Shown here piece after piece: positions 24,582-32,621 of a stretch of DNA of 64,000 nt (positions are counted from its first letter, which is position 1; the number at the start of each line of letters is the position of its first letter). This DNA is from Candidatus Cottocaccamicrobium excrementipullorum (GTDB lineage: Bacteria > Bacillota > Clostridia > Lachnospirales > Lachnospiraceae): positions 1 to 64,000 of the forward strand of contig DVFL01000012.1 in assembly GCA_018713255.1 (NCBI GenBank), given 5' to 3'. A program made the position numbers and the translations under genes. The notes under the pieces were generated by a model. It had not been told where the DNA came from. It did not search any database and saw only the letters and a list, made by a program, of their open reading frames with translations.

Positions 24582-26156
24582 ATGAAGCATAAGGAAACAG
24601 GGCAGGAAAAGCGCGTAGTCCTGAAGAGGGGGAAGCAGGGCATTTTCCGGGTGATTTTTGGACGGACCGGCGTGGTTGCTTTTCTTCTTCTGGCGCAATT
24701 CCTGTTCGTTTTTTCTGTATTTCAGCGTCTGGAACAATATGTCCCTTATTTCTGGGTGGGCAATGTACTGTTAGGCGTAGGAATTGTGATTCATTTGATT
24801 AACAAGGATGAGAATCCTACGGTAAAGCTCACCTGGGTAATTTTAGTGATGGCTCTTCCGGTATTCGGCCTGTTTTTGTATTTGTTTATTCAGGGAGAAG
24901 CCGGCCATCGAATTCGAAATCATCAGGTAGCCCAAATCTTGCTGGAAAGCCGGGAATATGTTCCCGACTGCAGTCAGCTTCTGGAAAAAATCCAATGGGA
25001 AGAAAAAGAACTTTATAATTTAGCGTATTATCTGAAGGAAAGACAGGATTTTCCGGTATTTTCCAATACGAGAGTCAGCTATTTTCCTCTGGGAGAGGAC
25101 AAATTTGCGGAAATGATTCCGCAGCTTAAGAAAGCCAGACATTTCATTTTTCTGGAATATTTTATTGTAAAAGAAGGGTACATGTGGCAGCAGATTTTAG
25201 ATATTCTGGTGGAGAAAGTAAAGGAAGGGGTGGAGGTGCGCCTGATGTATGACGGCACCTGTGCATTGTTTCAGCTCCCTTACAGTTATCCAGAAACCTT
25301 AAAGAAGCTGGGAATTCAGGCCAAGATGTATGCGCCCATCAGGCCCTTTATTTCTACTCACTATAACAACCGGGATCACCGGAAGATTTTGGTTATTGAT
25401 GGAAGAGTGGCTTTTACCGGCGGGATTAATCTGGCGGACGAGTATATTAACCGAAAAAAGGTATACGGCCACTGGAAAGATACTGCGATTATGCTGGAGG
25501 GAGAGGCGGTAAAAAGCTTTACTCTCATGTTTTTGGAATTGTGGAATGTGGATTGTGAAAGAGAAGATTATTCTCCTTACCTTAAAAATGTATTTCCGGT
25601 GAAATCTCTGGGTTATGTGATTCCTTACGGTGATACGCCTACAGATCATGAGCGGGTAGGAGAGATGGTCTATATGGATATTATTAACCGGGCAGAACGA
25701 TATGTGCATATTATGACCCCTTATTTAATTCCCGATTATGAGATGATGACTGCCCTGAAATTTGCCGCTAAGCGGGGTGTGGAAGTAATTTTGATTCTGC
25801 CCCATATTCCAGACAAGAAAACGGCTTTTTCTCTGGCCCATACTTATTATCCGCCGTTATTGGAAAGCGGAGTGCAGATTTATGAGTATACGCCGGGCTT
25901 TGTCCATGCCAAAGTGTTTGTCAGTGATGATGTGAAGGCAGTGGTGGGAACCATCAATCTGGATTACCGCAGTTTGTATCATCATTTTGAGTGCGCGGCT
26001 TTTCTCTATAAGACGCCGGCGATTCATGAAATAGAAGAAGATTTCAACAGGACGTTAGCACTGTGTCAGAGTATGAGCCGGGAAGATTTGAAGAAAGATC
26101 CTTTAAGATGGAGAGTATGCGGGCGTCTGCTTAAGGTGCTGGCGCCTTTGATGTAA
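24582..26156 (+). CDS. cls: Cardiolipin synthase
   Basis: A 524-residue membrane-bound phospholipase-D superfamily enzyme. Two N-terminal transmembrane segments (VVAFLLLAQFLFVFSVF and LTWVILVMALPVFGLFLYLF) precede two HKD motifs: HRKILVIDGRVAFTGG (His266, Lys268) and HAKVFVSDDVKAVVGTINLD (His442, Lys444). It joins two phosphatidylglycerol molecules to cardiolipin and glycerol. Length and layout fit bacterial Cls. GGAGG lies 7-12 nt before the ATG. A strong terminator follows, so it is probably a single-gene unit. Confidence 0.93.
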   Translation: MKHKETGQEKRVVLKRGKQGIFRVIFGRTGVVAFLLLAQFLFVFSVFQRLEQYVPYFWVGNVLLGVGIVIHLINKDENPTVKLTWVILVMALPVFGLFLYLFIQGEAGHRIRNHQVAQILLESREYVPDCSQLLEKIQWEEKELYNLAYYLKERQDFPVFSNTRVSYFPLGEDKFAEMIPQLKKARHFIFLEYFIVKEGYMWQQILDILVEKVKEGVEVRLMYDGTCALFQLPYSYPETLKKLGIQAKMYAPIRPFISTHYNNRDHRKILVIDGRVAFTGGINLADEYINRKKVYGHWKDTAIMLEGEAVKSFTLMFLELWNVDCEREDYSPYLKNVFPVKSLGYVIPYGDTPTDHERVGEMVYMDIINRAERYVHIMTPYLIPDYEMMTALKFAAKRGVEVILILPHIPDKKTAFSLAHTYYPPLLESGVQIYEYTPGFVHAKVFVSDDVKAVVGTINLDYRSLYHHFECAAFLYKTPAIHEIEEDFNRTLALCQSMSREDLKKDPLRWRVCGRLLKVLAPLM

Positions 26157-26177
26157 TACAGTGGGAGCTGCGGCAGC

Positions 26178-26216
26178 AATCGGATAGGGAAAGAATATTT
26201 CCCTATCCGATTTTTT
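26178..26216 (+). terminator. Intrinsic terminator of cls
   Basis: A perfect 15-bp stem, AATCGGATAGGGAAA (26178-26192) and TTTCCCTATCCGATT (26198-26212), ends in a T-run (26211-26216). Confidence 0.95.
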
Positions 26217-26245
26217 GCAGTGAGACGCGGGAAATGACGAGGCAG

Positions 26246-27145
26246 CTAATCTTTCCGAGGTTTTCCCCAGAAAAACAAAGCTACTGTTCCGGGACCGGTG
26301 TGACTTCCGATGGTTGTACCGATATCGTAAATTTCTACGTTGCCATTTAGATGGGGGAACCGTTCTTCCACCAGCCGGGCAACGGCTTTGGCATCTTCCA
26401 GGCAGGCGGAATGGGAAATATAGCATTTCCCGGTATAATCCCGGCCGTCCCAGGCGTTTTCTTCCATTTTGTCCACAATGGCCTGAATGACTTTCCGCTT
26501 GGTGCGGATTTTATAGCGGGGAATCAGACGGCCTTGGTTATCTACATTCAGAAGCGGACAGATATTCAGCACGCCTCCGATGAAACCTGCGGTTTTGGAG
26601 ATTCGGCCTCCGCGGATGAAGAAGGTGAGATCTGATGTAAAAAACCAATGATGGACTTCCAGCCGGTGGTCTGCAGCCCATTGGTATATTTGCTGGATCG
26701 ACTGGCCCTCATCCCGCAGATCAGCCAGCCGGTCCATGAGCAGACCGTAGCCAGAGGAAGCGGCTAAAGAATCGAGAATCAGAATCTGCCGGTCTGGATA
26801 TTGTTCAGCTAACATATCCCGGGCGATCAAGGCAGAATTCATGGTGCTGGTGATTCCGGAAGACAGGCAGAGATGAAGCACATCTTTTCCCTCCTTCAGG
26901 AAGCCGGCAAAATATTCTGCATATTCTTCGGGGTTGATCTGAGAGGTGGCGGTGGATGCGCCCTGGGTCATCCGCTGATAAAACTGGTCCATGGAGACAG
27001 ACTGTCCCAGATCGTCAAGATAGCTTTTTCCATCAAGCTGGTAATGGAAGCAAATAAAAGAAATCCCTCTTCGGGCAAAATGTTCACGGGAAAGATCTGC
27101 GGTGGAGCAGCAGCTTAACACAAAAGAATCCTTCAAGAAAAACAC
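26246..27145 (-). CDS. DegV family fatty-acid-binding protein
   Basis: A protein of about 299 residues of the DegV (FakB-like) family, recognised by SFVLSCCSTADLS at the start, STATSQINPEEYAEYF, the LCLSSGITSTMNSALIARDM segment and the C-terminal SHTGPGTVALFFWG. DegV proteins bind a fatty acid in a pocket between two domains and present it to a kinase (FakA) for phospholipid synthesis. No fakA is nearby. The start is uncertain: GTG at 27145 overlaps the GGGGGG site, and TTG at 27136 has better spacing of about 8 nt. A small GNAT gene lies 33 bp upstream on the same strand. Confidence 0.88.
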   Translation of the reverse strand: MFFLKDSFVLSCCSTADLSREHFARRGISFICFHYQLDGKSYLDDLGQSVSMDQFYQRMTQGASTATSQINPEEYAEYFAGFLKEGKDVLHLCLSSGITSTMNSALIARDMLAEQYPDRQILILDSLAASSGYGLLMDRLADLRDEGQSIQQIYQWAADHRLEVHHWFFTSDLTFFIRGGRISKTAGFIGGVLNICPLLNVDNQGRLIPRYKIRTKRKVIQAIVDKMEENAWDGRDYTGKCYISHSACLEDAKAVARLVEERFPHLNGNVEIYDIGTTIGSHTGPGTVALFFWGKPRKD

Positions 27146-27178
27146 CCCCCTGAAATAAACTGATCAAATGTTTTCGCA

Positions 27179-27457
27179 TTAGTCTTTTGCCAGCAGATCC
27201 TGATCATCAGGATGCTTTGCAAACCATTTCTGCGCGTAGGAACAGGAACATCTGGTCTTCCAGCCTTCCTGCCGGATTTTAGCGGCGGCCCGTTCCAGAA
27301 GCTGGCCGGCGATGCCCTGGCCTCTTAAGGATTCGTCCACTTCGGTATGGTTGAGGTCCACCGTATTGTCCCCTGCAAACGGAAAGGTTACCTTAGCCAG
27401 CACGGTTCCGTCATCTGTCTGTCCTAATATTTGGTGGTCATAAATAATGTAGTTCAT
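27179..27457 (-). CDS. YjdJ-type small GNAT acetyltransferase
   Basis: A 92-residue single-domain member of the PF14542 (Gcn5-related, YjdJ/NATD1-like) group. The acetyl-CoA loop is VDESLRGQGIAGQLL; the end WKTRCSCSYAQKWFAKHPD is typical of the family. A GAGAGGAGC site precedes the ATG. The acceptor is unknown. It is probably cotranscribed with degV. Confidence 0.85.
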   Translation of the reverse strand: MNYIIYDHQILGQTDDGTVLAKVTFPFAGDNTVDLNHTEVDESLRGQGIAGQLLERAAAKIRQEGWKTRCSCSYAQKWFAKHPDDQDLLAKD

Positions 27458-27573
27458 GATGTTGCTCCTCTCTTCTGGATGTATTGTGAGGAAAGCCGGA
27501 ACTTTCTGTTTTTATTATACACGGGAGAAGGAAATTTAGAAAGGAAAATCTGGCCGGAGGACCGGATGGAGCT

Positions 27574-27601
27574 TTGCTCTTTTTCCTGGATGTGATATAC
27601 T
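27574..27601 (+). promoter_or_regulatory. Probable promoter of nth
   Basis: TTGCTC (27574-27579), 16 nt, TATACT (27596-27601), preceded by TG in the spacer. It stands 85 nt before the endonuclease III start. Confidence 0.45.
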
Positions 27602-27685
27602 GGTGGGGATGACGCTTTTGCGTTATAACTGAATAAAGTCTCCTCGGACAGAGGGGAAATTTCGAGTTAAAGGCGGGAATGGAAA

Positions 27686-28384
27686 ATGACGAAAGAGGAA
27701 CGGGCGCTGGAAATTATCCGGCGGCTTAAGGAGGAATACCCGGATGCTGGCTGTACTTTAGATTACAATGAGGCCTGGAAGCTTTTGGTCAGTGTTCGGC
27801 TGGCTGCTCAATGTACAGATGAGCGGGTTAATGTAGTAGTGGAAAAATTGTATGAAAAGTATCCGGATGTGGACGCTCTTGCAGCAGCGGAGCCTGAGGA
27901 TATCGAAGAAATTGTTCGGCCCTGCGGTCTTGGGGCCAGCAAGGCCAGAGATATCAGCAAATGTATGCGGATGCTGAAGGAGAAATACGGCGGCAAGGTG
28001 CCGGATCAGTTCGATGAGCTGCTGGCGCTGCCGGGAGTGGGGAGAAAAAGCGCCAATTTGATTATGGGAGATGTGTTTGGCAAACCGGCTATTGTTACAG
28101 ATACCCACTGTATCCGCCTGGTAAACCGTATGGGACTGGTGGACCAGATTAAAGAACCGAAGAAGGTGGAGATGGCCTTGTGGAAGATTATTCCTCCTGA
28201 AGAGGGGAGCGATTTCTGCCACCGATTAGTATTCCATGGAAGAGCGGTCTGCACCGCAAGGACGAAGCCTTTCTGCGATCGATGCTGTCTTAAGGATATT
28301 TGTCCGAAAATCGGAGTAGAGCCTCATGAGACCGGAGAAGAAAAACTATCTGGAAAAAAGGGCAGAGGCGGAAAAAAACAATAG
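27686..28384 (+). CDS. nth: Endonuclease III
   Basis: A 232-residue HhH-GPD DNA glycosylase/AP lyase. The helix-hairpin-helix LPGVGRKSANLI carries the catalytic Lys121; Asp139 is in IVTDTHC. The [4Fe-4S] cluster cysteines are in VCTARTKPFCDRCCLKDIC. The enzyme removes oxidised pyrimidines and nicks the abasic site in base-excision repair. Length fits the family (about 210) plus a basic C-terminal tail. The MATE gene starts 21 nt after the stop, so the two may be cotranscribed. Confidence 0.95.
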   Translation: MTKEERALEIIRRLKEEYPDAGCTLDYNEAWKLLVSVRLAAQCTDERVNVVVEKLYEKYPDVDALAAAEPEDIEEIVRPCGLGASKARDISKCMRMLKEKYGGKVPDQFDELLALPGVGRKSANLIMGDVFGKPAIVTDTHCIRLVNRMGLVDQIKEPKKVEMALWKIIPPEEGSDFCHRLVFHGRAVCTARTKPFCDRCCLKDICPKIGVEPHETGEEKLSGKKGRGGKKQ

Positions 28385-28405
28385 AAGAAAACTGGGGACG
28401 GGATC

Positions 28406-29782
28406 ATGGAAGAAGAACAAAAACAAAACAGTCAAAAAAGGAGAGCAAAGGGAGAACTGTTTTCCAATGAGGCGCTGCGGAAGCTGATTATTCCGCTGAT
28501 TATTGAACAGATTTTGGCAGTGACCGTGGGAATGGTGGATACCATGATGGTGTCCAGCGCTGGAGAGGCAGCTACCTCGGGGGTATCTTTGGTTGATATG
28601 ATCAACAACCTGATTATCAACGTGTTTGCTGCGGTGGCCACTGGAGGTGCAGTGGTAGTTTCCCAGTATCTGGGACAGAAAAAGAGAGATAAGGCCTGTG
28701 AGGCGGCGGACCAGCTGATTTTCATTACCGGTCTGATCTCCCTGGTGATTATGGCGGCAGCGATCCTCTTCCGCAACGGGCTGCTGCAGGTGATTTATCA
28801 CGGCATTGAGCCGGAAGTGATGGAGAACGCCTTGACGTATCTGGTGATTTCCGCCGTTTCTTATCCTTTCCTGGCGGTATATAATTCCTGTGCGGCGCTG
28901 TTTCGCTCGATGGGAAATTCCAAGATATCGATGCAGGCCTCCTTGGTGATGAATGTTTTGAACATTTTCGGCGACTATATACTGATCTTTCCCTTTCAAA
29001 TGGGGGTGGCAGGAGCGGCCTTGGCGACCTTGGCTTCCAGGGTTGTTGCCTGCGTGATTTTGACTATCCGCCTGAGAAATCCGAAGCTGGACATTTGTAT
29101 TGGTCAAGGCAGATTTGCGGTTAACGGAGGAATGATCAAGAGGATCCTGCATATCGGAATTCCCGGCGGAGTGGAAAACAGTATTTTCCAGCTGGGACGT
29201 GTGCTGGTAGTGAGCATTATCGCCACCTTCGGCACGGTGCAGATTGCAGCGAATGCAGTGGCGAATAATCTGGACAGCATGGGGGTGCTGCCAGGGCAGG
29301 CCATGAATCTGGCCATGATTACGGTAATTGGCCGATGTGTAGGAGCCGGAGATTTTGGCCAGGCAAAGTTTTATGCCAAAAAGCTGATGAAACTCACTTA
29401 TCTGATTAACGGTCTCTGCTGTGCCGGGGTGATCCTTACCATGCCGCTTACGATGAAGCTTTACGGGCTGTCTGAAGAGACGCTGAGGCTGGCCGTTGTT
29501 TTAGTGCTGATCCATGACGGCTGCGGGATCCTTTTGTGGCCGGCATCCTTTACCTTAACCAATGTGCTGCGCGCCGCTAATGATGTGAAGTTTCCGATGG
29601 TTATTTCCATCTCATCGATGGTGATATTCCGCCTTGGCTTAAGTTATGTCATTGGTGTTGGCATGGGAATGGGAGCCATTGGTGTGTGGATCGCCATGGT
29701 AGTAGACTGGATTGCCAGAACGATCTGCTTTGTAGGGCGCTATCGCAGCGGAAAGTGGCAGATGTTTTACCGGGCGTCATAA
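28406..29782 (+). CDS. MATE family efflux transporter
   Basis: A 458-residue protein with twelve predicted transmembrane segments in two MatE halves. ALRKLIIPLIIEQILAVTVG opens helix 1, VDTMMVSSAGEAATSGVSLV is the conserved helix 1-2 region and GIPGGVENSIFQLGRVLVVS starts the second half. MATE pumps export cationic drugs or metabolites with Na+ or H+. The substrate is unknown. The ribosome binding site is weak (GGGACGGG). The stop codon lies inside a large hairpin. Confidence 0.92.
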   Translation: MEEEQKQNSQKRRAKGELFSNEALRKLIIPLIIEQILAVTVGMVDTMMVSSAGEAATSGVSLVDMINNLIINVFAAVATGGAVVVSQYLGQKKRDKACEAADQLIFITGLISLVIMAAAILFRNGLLQVIYHGIEPEVMENALTYLVISAVSYPFLAVYNSCAALFRSMGNSKISMQASLVMNVLNIFGDYILIFPFQMGVAGAALATLASRVVACVILTIRLRNPKLDICIGQGRFAVNGGMIKRILHIGIPGGVENSIFQLGRVLVVSIIATFGTVQIAANAVANNLDSMGVLPGQAMNLAMITVIGRCVGAGDFGQAKFYAKKLMKLTYLINGLCCAGVILTMPLTMKLYGLSEETLRLAVVLVLIHDGCGILLWPASFTLTNVLRAANDVKFPMVISISSMVIFRLGLSYVIGVGMGMGAIGVWIAMVVDWIARTICFVGRYRSGKWQMFYRAS

Positions 29783-29813
29783 TCCAGCCGCCCTTCGGCG
29801 GCAGGATTATGAC
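29776..29813 (+). terminator. Large hairpin across the MATE stop codon
   Basis: GTCATAATCC and GGATTATGAC enclose GCCGCC-CTTC-GGCGGC with a single A-A mismatch: a 16-bp stem with a 4-nt loop that includes the TAA. There is no T-run in either direction, so Rho-independent termination is doubtful; RNA stabilisation is equally possible. Confidence 0.55.
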
Positions 29814-29883
29814 AAAAACAGAGAATTAGAAACCGCTGTGCCAGAAATGACAGGAGCACAGCGGAGACGAAAGGAGATGACCA

Positions 29884-31305
29884 ATGGGATTTCAACTTGA
29901 TCTCAGCGTGCCGGCGGCAGCTGTATTTCTTCAGGGAGTATTAAGTTTCTTTTCTCCTTGTGTGCTGCCGCTGATTCCGTTATATATAAGCTATCTTTCA
30001 GGAGGAACAGCTCAAAGAGGGGCAGACGGACGTATTCATTATAAGCAGGGCAAGGTAATGCTCCATACAGTATTTTTTGTAATCGGAATCAGCTTTGCTT
30101 TTTTTATTTTGGGACTTGGAGTGTCGGCTGCCGGGATGTTTTTTCGGTCGAATCAGATGCTGTTTGCCAGAATCGGCGGGATCATCGTAATCTTGTTCGG
30201 CCTTTATCAGACTGGGCTGTTCGGTGCTTCTGCCCTGCTGGGAAAGGAGAGGCGCCTTCCTTTGCGGCTGGATCGGCTGGCGATGTCGCCTCTTACCGCT
30301 CTTATGATGGGCTTTACGTTCAGTTTTGCCTGGACTCCCTGCGTAGGGCCTGCATTGGCCAGCGTTCTGATTATGGCAGCCTCCGCTGAAACCAGAACGA
30401 TGGGAATGGGGCTGATCGGCATTTACACCATAGGATTTGTCCTGCCGTTTCTGGCAGTGGGCCTGTTTACCACCTCTCTTTTGGAATTTTTCAAAGCCCA
30501 TATGAAGGCTGTCCAGTATACGGTAAAAATTGGGGGAGTCCTGATGATCCTGATGGGACTGTTAATGTTTACAGGAAAGATGAATGGGGTTACTGGTTAC
30601 CTGTCTCGGATTTCTGGTCAGGCGGTTCGGACGGAATCCGGCCAGGGCGGAGAGACCGAAATTGCAGAGGGACAGGGGAATGAAGAAATTTCCCCCGGCC
30701 AGCCGGTGACGGATCAGGAAGAGGGGCCTGCGGCGGAAGGGCCGGCGGATGCTGAGACTCTTGAAAAAGGGCCGGAAGGGGAAGGAGCGGAAGAATCTTC
30801 TGCGCAGGAAGAAACAGAAGGGGAGACCGATGAATCGGAAGAAGAGGTTCCTGAAATTCCAGCGCTGGATTTTACTCTCCAGGATCAGTACGGCAACACC
30901 CACAGCCTGTCAGATTATAAAGGAAAAACGATCTTTTTGAATTTCTGGGGAACCTGGTGTCCGCCCTGCCGGGCAGAGATGCCGGAGATCCAGAAATTGT
31001 ATGAGAACTACAGTCAGGAGGGAGAGGACGGACTTATCGTCCTTGGAGTTGCTGCACCCTTAATGAGCGGTGAAGGAACAGAAGAGGAGATTGCCGCCTT
31101 CCTTGAAGAAAACGGCTATACCTATCCCGTGCTGATGGATACGGACTGGGAGCTGTTTTTAGGCTACGGCATCACTTCTTTCCCCACCACCTTTATGATT
31201 GACCGGGAGGGAAATCTGTTTGGCTATGTGTCTGGACAGATCAGTTACGAGATAATGGAAAGCATTGTCCGTCAGACGATGGAGGGCAGAAGGGCGCAGA
31301 ATTAA
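29884..31305 (+). CDS. CcdA-TlpA fusion: membrane thiol reductant carrier with thioredoxin domain
   Basis: A 473-residue fusion. The N-terminal 230 residues are a CcdA/DsbD-beta membrane module of about six helices, with Cys26 in FSPCVLPLIP and Cys153 in WTPCVGPALA as the redox pair. A very acidic Glu/Gly linker (about 245-325) follows. The C-terminal domain is ResA/TlpA-like thioredoxin with WGTWCPPCRAEMPE (Cys359 and Cys362). Electrons from cytoplasmic thioredoxin would pass through the membrane module to the external thioredoxin, which reduces disulfides of exported proteins. AAAGGAG precedes the ATG by 7 nt. The next gene is ackA, 35 bp downstream; no cytochrome genes are near, so c-type cytochrome maturation is not implied. 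Confidence 0.9.
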   Translation: MGFQLDLSVPAAAVFLQGVLSFFSPCVLPLIPLYISYLSGGTAQRGADGRIHYKQGKVMLHTVFFVIGISFAFFILGLGVSAAGMFFRSNQMLFARIGGIIVILFGLYQTGLFGASALLGKERRLPLRLDRLAMSPLTALMMGFTFSFAWTPCVGPALASVLIMAASAETRTMGMGLIGIYTIGFVLPFLAVGLFTTSLLEFFKAHMKAVQYTVKIGGVLMILMGLLMFTGKMNGVTGYLSRISGQAVRTESGQGGETEIAEGQGNEEISPGQPVTDQEEGPAAEGPADAETLEKGPEGEGAEESSAQEETEGETDESEEEVPEIPALDFTLQDQYGNTHSLSDYKGKTIFLNFWGTWCPPCRAEMPEIQKLYENYSQEGEDGLIVLGVAAPLMSGEGTEEEIAAFLEENGYTYPVLMDTDWELFLGYGITSFPTTFMIDREGNLFGYVSGQISYEIMESIVRQTMEGRRAQN

Positions 31306-31340
31306 CTTAACTGGCGGAAACAGGAAGGAGAAGGATAACA

Positions 31341-32558
31341 TTGCGGATTCTGGTAATTAACAGCGGGAGCTCATCCTTAAAGTTTCAGGTCATCGACTCA
31401 GAGACGGAAGAGGTGCTGGCAAAAGGGGTTTGTGAGCGGATCGGAATTGACGGGATTTTTACCTACAAAACCAACAAAGGGCTTACCATAAAAGAACGAG
31501 CGGAAATGAAGAACCATAAGCAGGCGGTGGACATCCTGCTGAAAACCCTGGCTGACCCTCAGAACGGGGTGATCAAGGACTTTAAGGAGATCGATGTGAT
31601 CGGTCATCGTTTGGTTCATGGAGGGGAAAAATTTACAGGCTGCGTGGTGATTGACGATCAGGTGATCCAGGCGATGACGGAGTGCAACGACTTGGCTCCG
31701 CTGCACAATCCAGCCAATCTGGTGGGAGTAGAGGCCTGCCGGGAACTGATGCCGGACACTCTTATGGTGGGCGTGTTTGACACGGCGTTTAATCAGACCA
31801 TGGAGCCGAAAGCCTTCCTTTACGGCCTTCCCTATCAGTATTACGAAATTTACAAGATTCGCCGGTACGGATTTCACGGCATCAGCCACAAATATGTGTC
31901 GGAGCGGGCGGCTCAGTTTATGGGCCAGAATCCCGGGCGGGTGAAAACCATTGTCTGCCATCTGGGAAACGGAGCCAGCATCTGTGCAGTGAAGTATGGA
32001 CGGGTAGTGGATAATTCCATGGGCTTTACGCCCTTGGAGGGGCTGGTGATGGGCACGCGGTGCGGAGATGTGGACCCCGGCGCTCTGGAATATTTGGCCA
32101 AGAAGGAAAAGCTGAGTTTATCAGAAATCATGCAGATTCTCAACAAGGAATCGGGAGTTTTAGGAATTTCCAGAAATTACTCCAGTGATTTCAGGGAGCT
32201 GAAGGATGCTGAGATCAAGTACAATGATATGGCTGCCCTGGCTCGAGAGATTTTTGCCTACAAGGTGGCGAAATATATTGGAAGTTATGCTGCCGCCATG
32301 AACGGCGTGGATAATATTGTGTTTACTGCCGGGGTGGGAGAAAATGATTCTGATATCCGCACGGAGATCTGTGATTACCTGGAGTTTTTAGGCATCACCA
32401 TTGATGAGGTGAAGAACCGGGAGCAGGGAGAAGCCTTCAAGATCTCTGACGGCTCATCCAAGATTAATGTGCTGGTGATTAAGACCAATGAGGAACTGGA
32501 AATTGCCAGGGAGGCGGCTGCGGTAGCGGAGCCGATTTTAAGAACGAAAAAAGAATGA
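31341..32558 (+). CDS. ackA: Acetate kinase (TTG start)
   Basis: A 405-residue ASKHA-fold kinase: RILVINSGSSSLKFQVIDSE at the N-terminus, DVIGHRLVHGGEKF, TAFNQTM, the RRYGFHGISHKYVS signature and HLGNGASICAVKYGR, with GFTPLEGLVMGTRCGDVDPG after it. It makes ATP from acetyl phosphate and ADP in acetogenic fermentation. The only start that fits the family N-terminus is TTG at 31341, with AGGAGAAGG 7 nt upstream. A phosphotransacetylase gene, often the neighbour, is absent here. A bidirectional terminator follows. Confidence 0.96.
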   Translation: MRILVINSGSSSLKFQVIDSETEEVLAKGVCERIGIDGIFTYKTNKGLTIKERAEMKNHKQAVDILLKTLADPQNGVIKDFKEIDVIGHRLVHGGEKFTGCVVIDDQVIQAMTECNDLAPLHNPANLVGVEACRELMPDTLMVGVFDTAFNQTMEPKAFLYGLPYQYYEIYKIRRYGFHGISHKYVSERAAQFMGQNPGRVKTIVCHLGNGASICAVKYGRVVDNSMGFTPLEGLVMGTRCGDVDPGALEYLAKKEKLSLSEIMQILNKESGVLGISRNYSSDFRELKDAEIKYNDMAALAREIFAYKVAKYIGSYAAAMNGVDNIVFTAGVGENDSDIRTEICDYLEFLGITIDEVKNREQGEAFKISDGSSKINVLVIKTNEELEIAREAAAVAEPILRTKKE

Positions 32559-32560
32559 AC

Positions 32561-32598
32561 GAAAAAAGAAGCTGCTGATTTGGGCAGCTTCTTTTTTT
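32561..32598. terminator. Bidirectional terminator between ackA and mglC
   Basis: GAAGCTGC (32568-32575) pairs with GCAGCTTC (32584-32591). There are seven T after the stem on the plus strand and six A before it, so it serves ackA and also mglC from the other side. Confidence 0.92.
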
Positions 32599-32621
32599 GA
32601 TCAATGTTGCTTTGGTGAAAA

